The notes under the pieces are model-generated. The model was not told the origin of the DNA and ran no database searches. It saw only the letters and a list, made by a program, of their open reading frames with translations. DNA of 64,000 bases from Nematostella vectensis. Lineage: Eukaryota; Cnidaria; Anthozoa; Actiniaria; Edwardsiidae. This document shows, in pieces, positions 23,590 through 37,700 of the stretch. The translations under genes were made by a program, and so were the position numbers. Position 1 is the first letter of the stretch. Every line of letters begins with the position of its first letter. The stretch spans positions 10,149,821 through 10,213,820 of the forward strand of contig NC_064043.1 in assembly GCF_932526225.1 (NCBI RefSeq), given 5' to 3'.

Positions 23590-26500
23590 CATAAAATAAT
23601 CACTTGCAATATTGAGATATGTCTATATACCACAGGGTGCGTATAAAATTCATCAATGGCTTTTAGGGTTTGGCTTTGGTAAAGGGTTTATGAGTATGAG
23701 CGGTTTGCTAATGTTCAAAAACCACAGGCAGCCCCAAAAAGTCACCACTCTTTTGACACGCTTTTCCTCGACAATATGCTTATTTGTTAACCAATAAGTT
23801 TATTGCTTTATTTCAATCTTCCTGACCAATAAGCCAATTAGGCCAATTACCTCAATGCGTTAAAGTAACAGTGCCGTCTAAGACAATCAGCGATCAAATA
23901 TGAGCCGCTTACTGGATAGAGCTGGATAGCTTCTCTGTAGTTTCGAACATTGTGTAAAATATTACTTATAATATAAATCAATAGTACGCGCGCTATGATC
24001 GCAGTAAGAAAAAAATTCCTTCTTAATCACTTATTTATTCTCTCTAGCTTGATTAAAATAATCAATTGAGTTTGAAGTGTCACCCGTATGTATCAACTGA
24101 TATTCTAACATGTCTAAAATCTTGTTTACAATGAATATTAGCGTCAAATACCCCTCACTGTTTTTAAACAGGTGTTTTATCTTGCATGTTCATCGCATAA
24201 GAAGTATAGCCAAATTCTACCTATTTCAGTTGAGTACAGTACGACGTGTCAAATCGAGACTTCGTGCCTCCTTAAGTAGTTCTATAAAACAATGTCAAAC
24301 TTTCCAAAAAAACTATAGAAACAATATGGCGACAATATACATTTGTTAAAAAAGCAATAACCTACTTAAGAAAAAAAAAAGATAATGGTATTCAATTGGA
24401 TGACAAAAAGGTGGAAGACGTTAAAATTGAGAAAATTGTTTCTCACCATTTCGAACCCTCTATTGTATTTACTCGATACATTAAAGAATAAATTATCCGC
24501 CAACATTATGTTCAGCCCAGAGATGTTTCCTAACGATCACGGTTTCTGGGGCAATTCATTTATCAATACAGCCAAATTTTCCTAGAAACAACTATATTGT
24601 TATTCAGAAGAAAAAACAAAACATGATTTTATATGTAAACTTTGATATCGTTATTTTTGCCATCAAAAAGAAGAAATAAATTCCAAACTATTCCTGCACT
24701 ACAACAGTCTTTCAGTGCCCCTGCTGTTTTATGCAAATGAATAAAAAAAACGTGCTTTCGTTTCGTTCTAGGCAGAAAACTAGAAGAGCTGATAAACTGA
24801 ACCGGGTAAATAAAAAAAAAAACTTGATCACTTTAAAACCCACGATCGGTGTTCAACACAACTGTGTTGCTTTGAGGGCTAAATTGAATTAAATGTAAGC
24901 GAAAAAAGCAAAAGTCAAAAAGAATCCAAACAAAAATAATAATCCCATAGAAAACTCAAATCATAACTACTTGGGTTATGGTTTTTTATCTTTCAAGGAC
25001 GTATATCGCATTATTAAAGCGTTATTATTATAGACATCGCTGACATAGAGTTTCACTGCAAATAGATTGTATCTACCTAAATAAACATTTCACAAAGTGT
25101 GACTGTGCCTAAAAGCAACACTAAAGAAATATATTCCAATCTGTCAGTAACATTTGACATTTGTATTCGATCCCTGTATTTTCATTCAAATCTCCAGAAA
25201 AATAATAATAGGGCATTTATCTTGAAACATACCTCCGACACAAACGCTCGACATAGCTTGTATGTCCTGCACGCCATTTTGTGATGATTATTATGTCCGA
25301 TTCCTCTGCCTTGCAGTGAATAAAAACCGAAAATCCCCCTTTTCAAGGTACTTTGACAAAATATATTTAATGAAGTCTGTACAAAGGCGAAATCATGATC
25401 GCTCCTATCTCGAGAAGGTTGTGATGGTAGTAGTTTGCTTTCAGCGAATGAGGAATGATTTTATAGCCTATCAGATTCAAGCATAAATCATGACAGGTGG
25501 ACCAATTATACTTTTATTTTTATATTATATTTTGCATACATTCGACAGAGCGCAGTCAAAATGCCACCGTCTATCGCAGCATCCAGCGAAACATCACATA
25601 AAATTTGAGTCTCCTGCGTATACTGGGAAGATAAGTTCAAAGTGAGATAACTTCAAGTTTATAAATAATTCACAAGAACCGTTAACATTTGCATGAATTC
25701 TAGTTTATTTATGGACCGCTTGGATAATTACTTAAACTCGGGTTCCCCTAGAGCAGGTGATACATGTTAATGCATTCCAAGCACTTTTAAAAATCATCTT
25801 CTTAACAAAGTAACAGGGCTGTTTATCAGTAAAATTAAAATACCAAAAAAAGTAACGATAACATTTAAAAATACTTACAATAAAATAACCCGAAGCACTC
25901 TATTGCGGGTATAATCAATAAGTGGTGGGGAGGGAGGGGGCGCTATCAAATTATCTAAAGATTCTACTGCTAATTTACTCGTGCCCAAGCCCCTCCCCCT
26001 CTGCAGGTCTTGAGTGGTCCTACGGACTCAAATAAAAAAACGCACCTTTCTAACACCTTTTAAGGTGCCACTTAATGAGTATTCCGTGGACTACAATTTA
26101 ATAGGAAAAAACAAAAAACAAATATACTTTCTATATTTCCAACTACAGTTTTTTATTTAGAAAAGAAAATAGAATATAGCGTCTAATATAGTGGTTTTTA
26201 GTTAGACACTAGACAAATATATAATTTTAATAACTTTCTTGTAGCTATCACTTAAAAAGACCTAAGCTAAGCAAACGAGCGAAAGGACAGAATATGCAAT
26301 TACTAAGTAAAGAAAAAGGCTCTCAAAGTCACTTCCATTACCTGGGCTATTTGCTAAAATAAACGTTTGCAGCGAAAGTGGTGGAAAGGGGCATAATGCA
26401 CATAATAAAGCCGCTACTGTGAGGTAAGGTTGTTAACGGCTTCTTGTCATTTATAGACTCGATGCAGTGTTTGCAGATTGCTGCGAAAGGTTTTGAATCT

Positions 26501-29500
26501 TTGTATATTCATGGAAAAGACGCGACCAACATTCAAACATATCAATCAATGGCTGTATTTTTTTTTTCTAAATATAGAGACTGGAGCTAGTGCGACAGAA
26601 ACTTGTGATAACCCATACGAAAGCAGCCAGGCCAATAATTCAAGATGGCGACCAATAAATAAGATAAAAGAAACCACGCCGTGGAATTACTGCAAGTTTA
26701 TGTGAAAATTCTCAACCAACATAATGATTAAGCCCGTAAATAATTATTTTTTTATGTGCTCCCTAAAACAAAGATAACTTAACTGGCTCGTATACTGCAG
26801 CAGTAAGAACAACTCTCCAGCATTCAAAATCATACACTTTTCCCGATTCTTTGTAACGAGAACAGAATCCCTTAATATTAAACTGAACGCACTGTACGCT
26901 TTAAGCCAATCAGCGTCCGACATTAACCGGCGTGCCTGTGTTCTTTTTGCAATAGAATTGAGGGACTGGGAAGAAATGTTAGAAACTAGAATGTCACGAG
27001 TCGGGGGCACGATATTGTTTTGTGTGATGTTTGTCACAAAACACTACCTAAGCATCAAATAAGAGTATTTCTTTGTCTTGAGCTAATATACACCAGTCAC
27101 AATAAAATAGACATGGTATGACTAGAAAAACTGTAGAACTAGGTGGTCTGTGCAGGCGTGGTCAGGAATCAGAGGATGGGGTCAAATGCCTGATTTGAGA
27201 TGTACCCAGAATGTGGCTTTTTGGCGGGCGTATTACAACTTCAAAAAACAAGTGTTTGCAATTTGTGTTAGATTGATCCTACTTCAAGTCATTTAAATTC
27301 TCAATACCTCCAATATCCTCAAAACGAAACTAAGCACTGAATATAGTAGTATACTAGGTCCCACGCGAAGAAATTGCTTAAGGAAAATTAACCTCTTTGA
27401 TACTATGCTTTGATACTATATTGAACAAGACAAGAAAAAACATGTATTCCTCGTGCTAAAAGCAACTTTAAGTAGGTTTGTGGTATTTGTGGTGGGAATA
27501 TTCTAACCATGTGTCTTTAATGACTTTACAAGGCCAACTGCATCAAAGCAAGGAAATCACAAAGACAGCGTTTCGCGCCAATCAGTCTAAACGCGATAAA
27601 ACCGTCGGGTCAATAAATATGAAGAGAACATTTTTTATGGGTGCCCATTTTAAGTATCCTTTCTATTGAGATATTTAACAATTTAAAAAAAAGCCAACAT
27701 AAAGGAAAGCGACATGTATTCGCGCAACGGCATTTGATTACCAGATTACTCAGAGAGCTTTTCAAAATTATTATACCCAACGACATCTAGGCGGCTTAGT
27801 AGATTTGTTTAGACTTTTAAATTTGAACACTTTGTTAATTCTAAATCCGAACATTGACTTTGAATGACCTTTATTTTTTGTGCAAATTATGAACTTCATA
27901 ATGGTTTCTCTACTCAAAACATTTTCTATTGCAATGATTGTAATAGGATTGTGCGCTTGTCGTAGTAAGAAGTGTCTGTGGTCGTATTTAAAAAGTTACT
28001 CTTGTAAAACTTGGATTTGAATGAGAAACGAGAAATAAACCATAATCTAAAATAAACGAAACTTTCTGTTGCACTAAAATACTCCGTGGTCTGTTTACGT
28101 GGTTGTTGCAATTTGAGCGCTAGTCGTAAAAGGTGGAGTAAAAATAGTAATGGAAAAAAATGAAAGAATAAAGAATTCCCACATGTAAGCTCCCATTCCA
28201 TGTGGCTCTTTTTAAGGCTACTTGAAAAAGGTGGTATTCAAGTGAAGGAATAAAAATTATTTCTCTATGGAACTTCCATTTCTTTAGAGTGATTATGATT
28301 TTTGTATTTGTGAGGTTGTGTGTTTGCTTGTAAAATGTGGTGTCAAAATGGCAATGAAAAATAAAAGAATCTAACCAGTTCCATCGTGGGCCGACGCATC
28401 TGTAACCTTCGGGAAGTTTGCATCTTCGATTATTGGAAAATAGACGGACTATATTTTGCCTTTAAATTGTCAGTTCTAGTACCCGCACGTTTTATAAGTC
28501 GGTGAATCTTCACAGGTACATGTTTTTCGATTGCATCGGCGCGTCTTGCACAGCTGGCGGCATGAGACCTCTAACTTATTCGAGTCCTTTAAACCCTTAG
28601 CATATATCGGCTTTTTCACTAAGCAGGAATCCTTTCGACTGAAATTCATAAACAGACGGGTCTGATATATCCTGAATTATAATGCGCGACGTAGTGTTAG
28701 GCGCAATTGATGAAATCTTCACGGTCGTTAATATATCTGAGCACCCGTGCTAAGCCATGCTATTGGCTGTTTGGTCCATTTGTTGTCACGAAGCCATAAA
28801 GCCTTGTTTTCCATCGCCAAAGCTTGGTCGTCCAGCTGGTTCCAAGGCCGTGCATACAGAATTAACGAATCTTTCTAGATAATTAGTCCTTGGTTTTTCC
28901 GGAGATGAATACGATTAAAGATTGCCCCTCGCAGTGTTTTTCGGAAAGATGGCTAGCAAGGGAAACGCATTGCTTTATACAGCTTTTTCGCTGATAGCAT
29001 GAATTTTAATTCACTCGAGGATTACTAATTCATCAAAAACATTAGAATGTGGTTTTTCTTACAGTTAGAGGAGAGCCTAGAATTCTGTTGGTGATAAGGC
29101 AAACCATCAGTACAGGCTCTAAGCACGAACGTGGTTTGAACAACATTTTTTTATAACCAGTGACTATGAGAATCCATGAGAGAAACGTAAATATCAAAAC
29201 GTTAAAACAAAGTTAATCTGAAAGGATAATAAATATATAATAAATTCCATAAAAATTTTGAGAAAAATGTGTCCACATAGAATTTCACTATCCTTCCAAA
29301 GAAATATTATTCATTGTACTGTCACGGGGCTGATGACAATAGCAGCAAGTGTAAATTTTACATTTCTATTCTGCGTGTGTTTTGTGAATTTGATACTGGA
29401 CATTTTAGAAAGTCAATTTAGAAAACTAGCGCTCAGAGCAATAGCGGGAAATTTGATGGATGTTTTGGTCTCTGGATCACAGGTGCCAGACAAATGGAGC

Positions 29501-30725
29501 CAAAAACGACAAAAATAAAGGATTGCAAATTAAGCCCTCCCTCCACGAAAAAAGGACCCCCCCCCCCCCATCATAGAGCTTATCAGAAAACGGCATGTGC
29601 ATCTGTGTTGAAATGACCCGGAATAAGACGTCTCCTTGATAGATGACGAATTAAACTTTAAGTTTTTTTAAGCCATTGCACGCCTTCGTTAAACTTCCAC
29701 CTTTTTCACCAAGAACATTTTGTTTTTGAGCGAGGAAAATTCCGAAAAGGATAAGATAATTTATTCATACACCAAAGTCATCATGTAAATGTCTATTTGT
29801 CGAGGCGGCCAGCGGTTGACCTTAAGAGGCGCCGAAAGCTTTAAGTAGAATTACCGTTTATAAAGGAGAAGGCAATTTTCAAGACTGACAGTACCTTTCA
29901 ACGATCACAGAAACGCCTTATTTTTTACGAACTATGCTATGACATGACAAACGTAGACGAGAGGTATTCGAAGCACTCACATAACATTCGTTAATTACCT
30001 TCATTCCTGGTTTTAGGCGAGCAAGTAACTTTATCTAGTAGGTCAAGTAGTGATCCTTGAAACAAGGATTAAATCTCTCGTTGCTGCTGTTTCTCAACGC
30101 CGTTTGTTAGGTTTAATTCGACGAGAAATTCGCATCTATTTAAAAAAACAGACCTTATAGAGATGTCATAACACATTGAAAATGGCGGAAAAGTAGTAGA
30201 AAACTCATTTAAACTCATATGAGAAATCTGTTCTATTTTGTGCTTTCAATCAGAACTGAGACTAACTAGAGACTTACTAGTTCTATAGAACTTATGTCGT
30301 TAATTTCCACTGATATTGGTTAGCACAACAATGCCTGAAACGATCAGTTGACCCTAGGAAAGCCTACAACGACATATAGCGTAAACCATAAAAATCCTAT
30401 AATCCACCTTATCACAAATGTCTTGTCTAGATAGAGTCGGTTTAAAACAATGCACATACTCTAAGTTTCTCCGCACAGAAAAGCGACATTTTGGAGAACT
30501 TGCATTTCTATTTTGTAATTTCGGAGCGACAACAGCAACACCTCATCAATTAGTTATTAGGCGATCAACAATCTCCGTTTACCTCTAACGAACATGCAAT
30601 GGAATGTTGAGTTGGTCGTTTTGATTTGTTTGCGCTGAAGTCCTTTGCTAATGAGGCTCTTTTTTTTAATAACCACTTCAAAGTTAACAAAAATAATTAC
30701 ATACAGTTGCATTGCCTACGACCTC
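23590..30725. other. AT-rich non-coding region, nothing recognised
   Basis: The longest frames (for example 26744-27037 minus and 29258-29518 plus) show no domain motifs and lack convincing splice neighbours. A poly-C run lies at about 29560-29570. This is intergenic or intronic sequence between the Erg-type gene and the deaminase gene. Confidence 0.5.
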
Positions 30726-30728
30726 ATG

Positions 30729-30973
30729 TATATCACCTATTTCAAATAAGGTTGCACTCTGAGAATCCATATGTGGTAAGCTGAGGTACTTGGGTATCAA
30801 ATAAATGAACAAATAATGGTAAATAAAAACAACTCCAGGTTTGGAAAGTTGCATTCTTTGTTTTATGTGCCTGTAAACAATCACATGGATTTCAGAGACC
30901 TGGATACAATCCTTTGTGCGTTATCCGTGGTTATACAGTGGGTCTCGAATGCAACCTCAATTGAATTAAGTGT
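30729..30973. mobile_element. MITE-like element, ACACCTATTTCAAATAAGGTTG family, copy 1
   Basis: The left end TATATCACCTATTTCAAATA runs into AGGTTGCACT; the right end contains AATGCAACCTCAATTGAATT, an imperfect inverted match. Internal words AATAAAT, CCAGGTTT and TGTAAACAATCACA also occur in the copy at 57198-57451. No coding capacity. Confidence 0.65.
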
Positions 30974-31764
30974 AAGTCAGCTGAATCCGCTCTCCGTGGA
31001 AGTTTTCATACCTCTTTGGTTCCTTTCTCAGTCTCTTCTTCGTGCAAAAATATATTCATCTGTAGACAAAAACATAAAGACATAAACAAAATAGAACAGA
31101 ACCTTTACTACTACCGCAACTAGTAACAAACGGGCTGGAATATATAACACAACATTCATGCGCACAAAACACGCTGGATATATCGATACCTCGATATTGA
31201 TCGTTTGAGGATATTGTTAAAGGGGATGGTGGCGATGTGGAGTTCCCGCTGTTATTGTCATCAGTCCCTACACCGACAAAAAACACAACTAGAGAGTTTG
31301 ACCCGTGACACCACGTGACACCAAGTGCAACATGATACGGATCGATCCATACCGCTGACCATTACGTGAAACGCTACACAAATGGGTTTATACTGCTGAC
31401 CAGCACAAAAAATTAATGCCAAATGGGCTATACCACTGACCAGCATAAAAGGTTGGACTGTTTCTAAGTGACCATTACTAGAACTATAAACTTGACAAAA
31501 TTTAGCTATACTGCTTAACATTAAGTAAAACAGCATACACATTTGACTATTAATTTCAGTACCACCACTTGACTATTACATATATAACATTTGAAGAATG
31601 TACAGTGCACTCTTTATTCTGTTTGTCAGTCTGCTCTGTTTAAAATTTAAATATGATTTTATAAAAAGACTTATGGCCATCAATAGGGTACGAAAACCCC
31701 GTAAGGAGGTACCCCAAGCTCACTGTGTGTATGAATTATAGTGGTTCACTTTACGTTGTGTGTG

Positions 31765-31997
31765 TCATGGTTTACGGTAAACATATGGGATTGGAATAGG
31801 CCGTTCACTTTACATATGTACAAGGGGAAACAGAACAACGTAACTCTCTAAATGCCGGCCCAAATGGCTTGAAAATTCACCCAGACTATATTTAAGACTC
31901 CACTGTCAGGACAGAATATTTTTGAGAGTTTTACGATTTTATTTCGTAGTGAAGTGAACGGCCTATTCCAATCCCATATGTTTACCGTAAACCATGA
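31765..31997. repeat. perfect 46-bp inverted repeat with 141-bp spacer
   Basis: The arm 31765-31810 starts TCATGGTTTACGGTAAACAT and ends GGCCGTTCACTT. Its exact reverse complement occupies 31952-31997. The perfect match over all 46 bp implies a young fold-back element or recent inverted duplication, and a transcript would form a long hairpin. Confidence 0.93.
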
Positions 31998-31999
31998 AA

Positions 32000-34560
32000 C
32001 TGTGCCTGTGCCCCGTGAAGTAAATAAGGGTACTAACCTTTGTAACATCCCATCTATTTAAGCAAAGAGAAGAAACACAATAAAATAAAAGTTCTTGTGC
32101 ACTTGCCTGCTCGAGGCTCGAGTATGCATAGCAAAGCCTCCAATTATCGCTTAAGATCTATGGAGACATGAAAGAAAAGATATAACGTCATTAAAACCTT
32201 TACATCAATTTTACATGCAAATCTTAACTCATTTAAAGTTTACTGTACCTACTCTTTTTTTTCTGTCTCCTTTATTCTGTAGCGTTTTACAAAGTGGCAC
32301 GCTCTTTCAATGAAGGTGCTCTTTACCCCGTGTCCTTCAGGATTATTCTGAGATAAAAAAAAAAATAAAAAAAAAAACACGCGTAGTTCCTATTTAAAGA
32401 CCGACACTATTTTATAATTTCAGAATCGCCGATCCTTACCTTTTATCGTTTGAATGTCATTCCGCCATATTTACATGCATAATAAGTCAAAATAATAAAA
32501 CAAGACCTTTCCACCCTTACACTACGACACAATAGATCACTTTAGCGGGATTTAGTTGAAATGGTGAAGGTTGGAAAATAAAAGTACGAAGGAGAGACAC
32601 CTATATTTCGGGCCATGAAATCGAAAACAAGGGATATTCATTGTGGCTGACACATGATATCCCTATATGGGATTTTAGATCCTGAAAAGGGTTTGTGGTT
32701 AACTCTGGACACTATATTAATGAAAATACACAATGTCAGCGATGTCCGTTTAAACAAACGGGTATTACAAAAACGCACAAGACCCTATCTTCAAAAAACC
32801 GCCGTAATCTTTGCCGATTTTATGATTTTGCTTATCTTTCCCATTCCAGAAAACACTCGAGGTTTTTATCACCGTGGGGAGTTTAAATGCACGAAAAGGG
32901 AAAACTCCAAAACGAGAAAAGAAGTACTGAGCCTATTAAACCCCCAAGAACATCTTAAACTAAAGGCACAACCATTCCCAGGACTGTCATGAATTTAAGT
33001 TGAACGATGTCGTGTTGGGGAGCCCTTGGCAAGAAATGACCCCATACATAATAGATGAAACAGCAGGAGAAGAGTTTCATTATTACTCTAGGTTAAAATC
33101 ATGGTGTATTAAAACACCGGACGAGTCCATAAAATGAGATGGATCGGATAAGAGAAGCCATTGGTTTGGGTGGGTTTCGTGCTTTGTTTAAAATCCAGCT
33201 GCAACTGCAAGTCGTCACGTCCAGCGCTGTTACGTTATTTTTTTTAATGCAAGCGCTGTTTGCAAAAACTTTTGCTTTCTCGGGGTTAGTGTTGTTATTC
33301 ACAGGGAAGTTAATACATACTACATAGTTGTCTCCTTAACAGCTAATTATTTAGTCTTGTCAAAGCCACTTAAGCAGTGCAATGTCCGATCACTAAGCTA
33401 TTAAAAATAATAATTCGAATTATCTTATTGTAAAGTTATCTTACGCGGTTGGATTAAAAAGTATAGATAGCGTTTTGATTGCTTAGATAATAGTTAATCG
33501 TGAGCGAAATCATAAGGTTATCATGAAAAAAACATATATATTTGTTTCTAAAGAAAAGATAGAAGAACGGGCATAATAGTTAAACGGATAGTAAAACAGA
33601 TAAACGGCGATGGATTAATGGTTAGAAGGATGGATAAATACGGATATACGAATAAATACGAGTAAGGTATGAAAAAGTCGAGAAGTATTGTTGATACAGC
33701 CAATTGCCAAGCGGGCATCTGTACTGACTTCCCAAGTAACGGAAAATCATCTTATTATATTAATCTCCGCCTGTGGGAGCTATTCCTTGTAAGCGGACAG
33801 TTCTACTAACAGATGCCCTAGCTTTACCCGAAGTTGTCCACTTCATAAGAATTGACTGTAACATTTTTGCATCGACAATCACATAGATGATAAGTAAATG
33901 AATAAGAGAATAATAAATAGAAAAAATATATAAACATGCTATATGTTGTAATGTGTTGGTTCGAAAACAGCCTAGATGTTTTAGAAAGTAAAAATAAAAC
34001 AATATTTGGAGTTTTGAGCTTAGAAGCATTCCTTAGAGTTCCTCTATAATACTCAATACTAAAAAAAACCCTACCTCGCTTTAAAATTCTAAACCAACCT
34101 CAATATCACTGGGCTCCTTTTTCTTTGTGGACCAAAAAATATTTGCACTTAGGAATTCGTGCCAACATAACTTCTATTTGTATGGTTCTTATCGTAGAAA
34201 GAAAGACAATTCACCATATATCATTAAGCACATTTTTGATGAAAAAGCCAATTATTCACCGCAGGCTAATCCTGCAGAGTCTCAGATAAAAACCACAAAA
34301 GCTAGTTTATTCGTTTACTCTTTGCCAATAGTGAAAGTTATGATTCGGGACTGTTCGAGTCTGATCTAATGTAAGGTTGGCGAACGTTTAATATTCAATA
34401 CCGACATGACATTAAGGACAAAAAAGCCAAAGCATTCATCTTTTACTTTCAACTTTTAACTTCAAGTAAAAACTCTATTAAAGTTTACGCCGTGCACCGA
34501 AAATGTGTGCGATATCAAAGAAACGCCACTTAAGACACATCTCAAGCAACAATCAAACAA
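32000..34560. other. AT-rich non-coding region
   Basis: No supported exon. The plus-strand frame 32654-32992 has no recognisable motif. Homopurine and poly-A runs occur near 32350-32380. The right part abuts the 3' end of the deaminase gene. Confidence 0.5.
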
Positions 34561-34577
34561 CAATTTCAATGATATCA

Positions 34578-34583
34578 TTTATT
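34578..34583 (-). terminator. polyadenylation signal AATAAA for the deaminase gene
   Basis: The plus strand reads TTTATT, giving AATAAA on the minus strand about 137 nt beyond the deaminase stop codon. Position and strand suit a 3' end signal, but the cleavage site cannot be seen. Confidence 0.5.
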
Positions 34584-34719
34584 TGTACCCACATCAGTAT
34601 AAATCATAATTTTGCCATTCGTCCCTACTAAAACACACGCAGACCTTTTTTATTTCAGCTCGTTTGTTTTTTTCGCTACGCTGTTTACCGAATTCCTCCT
34701 CTCTAAAAGTCTTTTGGGG

Positions 34720-37700
34720 TCACTTATCTGCAGATTCATCTAGAGATTTGAGTCGCTTGGCAGATGGCGGAGCGGTCGGGTCTTCAGGTGATTCCACGAG
34801 CTTGTTATGGACATCCATGAGCCCCTTGAAGTATTTGACTGTCTTGACTTTGAGTTCCAGAGTGGCGTCCTCGTCACAGACGAAGATGGTATGCGGGTGA
34901 TATTGAAAGGCGGAGACCGTGAACATATGATTGACACCGCCCTCGATGCTGCGGTGGAGGGCATAAGCCTTGGCGACTCCCGTGATAAGTATCATAACCT
35001 ACACGACAATGATAATAACGGTCACCATATGTTTTCATACTTTTCGCATACGTCTGGTGAACATGGAAATATTCTACACTTATTTTCGCGCGTTTTTTAA
35101 GAAAATAAAATTACTAAAATAACTGTTGTAAACATCAAATTAAACTTTCAATAGTAAAACTCATCCCGTTAAAAAAAAAACCGAACAGGAAACGATAATT
35201 CCTAACGATAATTCTTAACATAAACTTACTTTTACAAGTATGGCGTTAAACAGGCGCGTACACAGGGGGGGTGAGCAGGGTGCGCGCGCACCCCCCTTGG
35301 CGGCCAAAAAGTGGGTAATTTCTTATTAAGGAATCTATAAATCAACACAACGTTGCTGTGAAACAGGTCAGTTGCGCTGTTTCACAGAGGAGTAGAACAT
35401 ACTTTATCCAAAACTTATGTTGATTTATAGCTTGTCTACACCAAGCCTATGCAGAACATCTAGTTTTTCTACAGCTTCTCTGTAGTCTTTCTAGTTATAC
35501 TCTTCAAAAGTTTATTATTAGGTTAATTAAAATTGTTGATAAAAAAATGGACAGCGTGACTTTACTTGGTCTGGTAAGTATTCTTAAAGGCGTAACAAAA
35601 GCACTGTATACCAAGCACTCGACTCCGAGTGGGCAATTTTGTTAAAAATACAGGAAAATAAAAAATGAAATCTTAAATAAAAAGGAACTACTGTACATTT
35701 TTCAAATAAGAACATTTATTGCTGTTTTGAGCGAGATTTTTGTCTAACAGGTTCTTCAAATCTTTACTCTTTAAAAAGTCATATATTACGCTTTAGTTTA
35801 GGCTGTTATACCAGGAGCAATTTTCAAAAAAGTTAAATATTTAATGTCCGGTCATTTTTAATTGTAACTAAAGAGTTATTAAACATTATGGCGACTCTGT
35901 TTGGAATGGAGACACAGAAGGAACAAGTTTAAGCCACAAACAATATTTAAATCCAAAAGGCTATTTGCTCCACTAACTGTGGGAATCAGAGTTTTGTATA
36001 AACTCTTTCACCTACCTGATATATTGAAGAATCATATACTTAGCACAGCTGTATAGCCCTTTTAGGAAAGTGAGAAAAACAAGCAAGCAAGTATGCTTGT
36101 GGGCTACAGCCCAAGACAGCATTATTACCCACCTCTTTAGCATCCATGACTGTTTGCACTCCAACAGTCAACGCCATAGTAGGGACCTTGCTGATGTCAT
36201 TGTCAAAGAAGCGAGCATTGGCAACTATGGTCTCCTTTGCCAGGGACTTGACACGAGTGCGCGATGCCAAGGAAGATCCTGGCTCATTAAAGGCGATGTG
36301 TCCATCTGGACCAATTCCTGAAGAGAAAATAAATAAGACATCTTGCAGAGAATAACCTGAAGCCGATATATGGGGTGGTGGATTAAAAGTTCTGGAAATA
36401 AGTCTGATACTTTATTATTTTAAACTGAATAAAGAGGCATGACTTTTTACTTCTTTTTATTCACAAAGGGGGTGGGGCATGGGGTAGATATCCACAAATG
36501 CTCTATATCCTTTAGCGTTAGCGATACACATACAGTATGTACTGCTTTTATGCAATTTAGAGTCACAAGTTTTAGTGTGCTGTATGCTCTATGATAGTAC
36601 AAGTGTCCCAGGAGTTCTTTCACATCCCCAAATACAGGGGAATCTTTTATCACAGAAGATAATTGATTTAAATTCCTTAATCCAGAGTGATGCAGTACAG
36701 TAGGTTTTTCACCTCAAATAAAATGGCACGAATCAAAGTTTGCAACTGATTAAAGAAGCTACAGCTACCATATTATACTGTTTTTACATATACTGTAGGT
36801 TCGCAAAGAAACCACAAACACCATACACCACCACCCATAAATAGCCGACATGACGGAAAAACCCTGAACATGCGCACTTCGAAGAGATGGAGAAAGAGAT
36901 GCAGTTCCTTGCATTCTGGACTGATTTTTTCTTTTCAAAACACAAGAAATTAGTGGCTGAAATGCACATACCCTGATTTTGGATTTTTAAGACAATTTTT
37001 TTCTTGATCATCCTTGCCCTATGTATGGGCTCAGGGACAAAAAACCTCAAATTTCAATGATACTTTACAAAAAGTGGCATCAATTTAAAAAAAGTCGAAT
37101 TTGATATTTTGTTTGATATTACTAACTAAGTAATTTGGGGAATTTTCCACCGTATTTTATGTGAAATGAGCTTATTAAAAATGTCAAGTCATGTTTTTCT
37201 GTCATGTCTAGATAGTGTGGTTACTCACCTCCCACAAACACATCTACACCTCCAGCTGCCTTGATTTTCTCTTCAAACTGGTTACACTCTTGGACCAGGT
37301 CTGCAGCATTCCCATCTAGAATATGAGCATTCTCGGGCAGAATGTCAATGTGCTTGAAAAAGTTATCCCACATGTATGAGTGATAACTTTCAGGGTGATC
37401 CCTTGGGAGGCCAACATACTCATCCATGTTGAAGGTTTTTACATACTTGAAAGATAGTTCTCCCCTCTTGTAGAATTCAATCAGTTTTCTGTACATTCCA
37501 AGGGGTGTCCCTCCTGAAAGGAAAATTTAGGCACATTCAAAGCTTTTATGCACTCTTTTATCAATCACATAGTGGTCTGTCATCAATGCTACAGAAATTT
37601 CCAATAAATTGACCTTTTTTAAAAACATTTTTTTATACTATTAATATTGTTACAATGTCTACAAAAGAAACAATTACATTTAAAAATAACAACAGCAAAC

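Noticed and set aside
26744-27037. 97-codon minus-strand frame as a possible upstream channel exon
   Set aside because: No similarity to an eag/PAS domain and no suitable splice borders; composition is random.
32654-32992. 112-codon plus-strand frame
   Set aside because: No recognisable domain, no paired exon, and overlapped by another frame of similar length.
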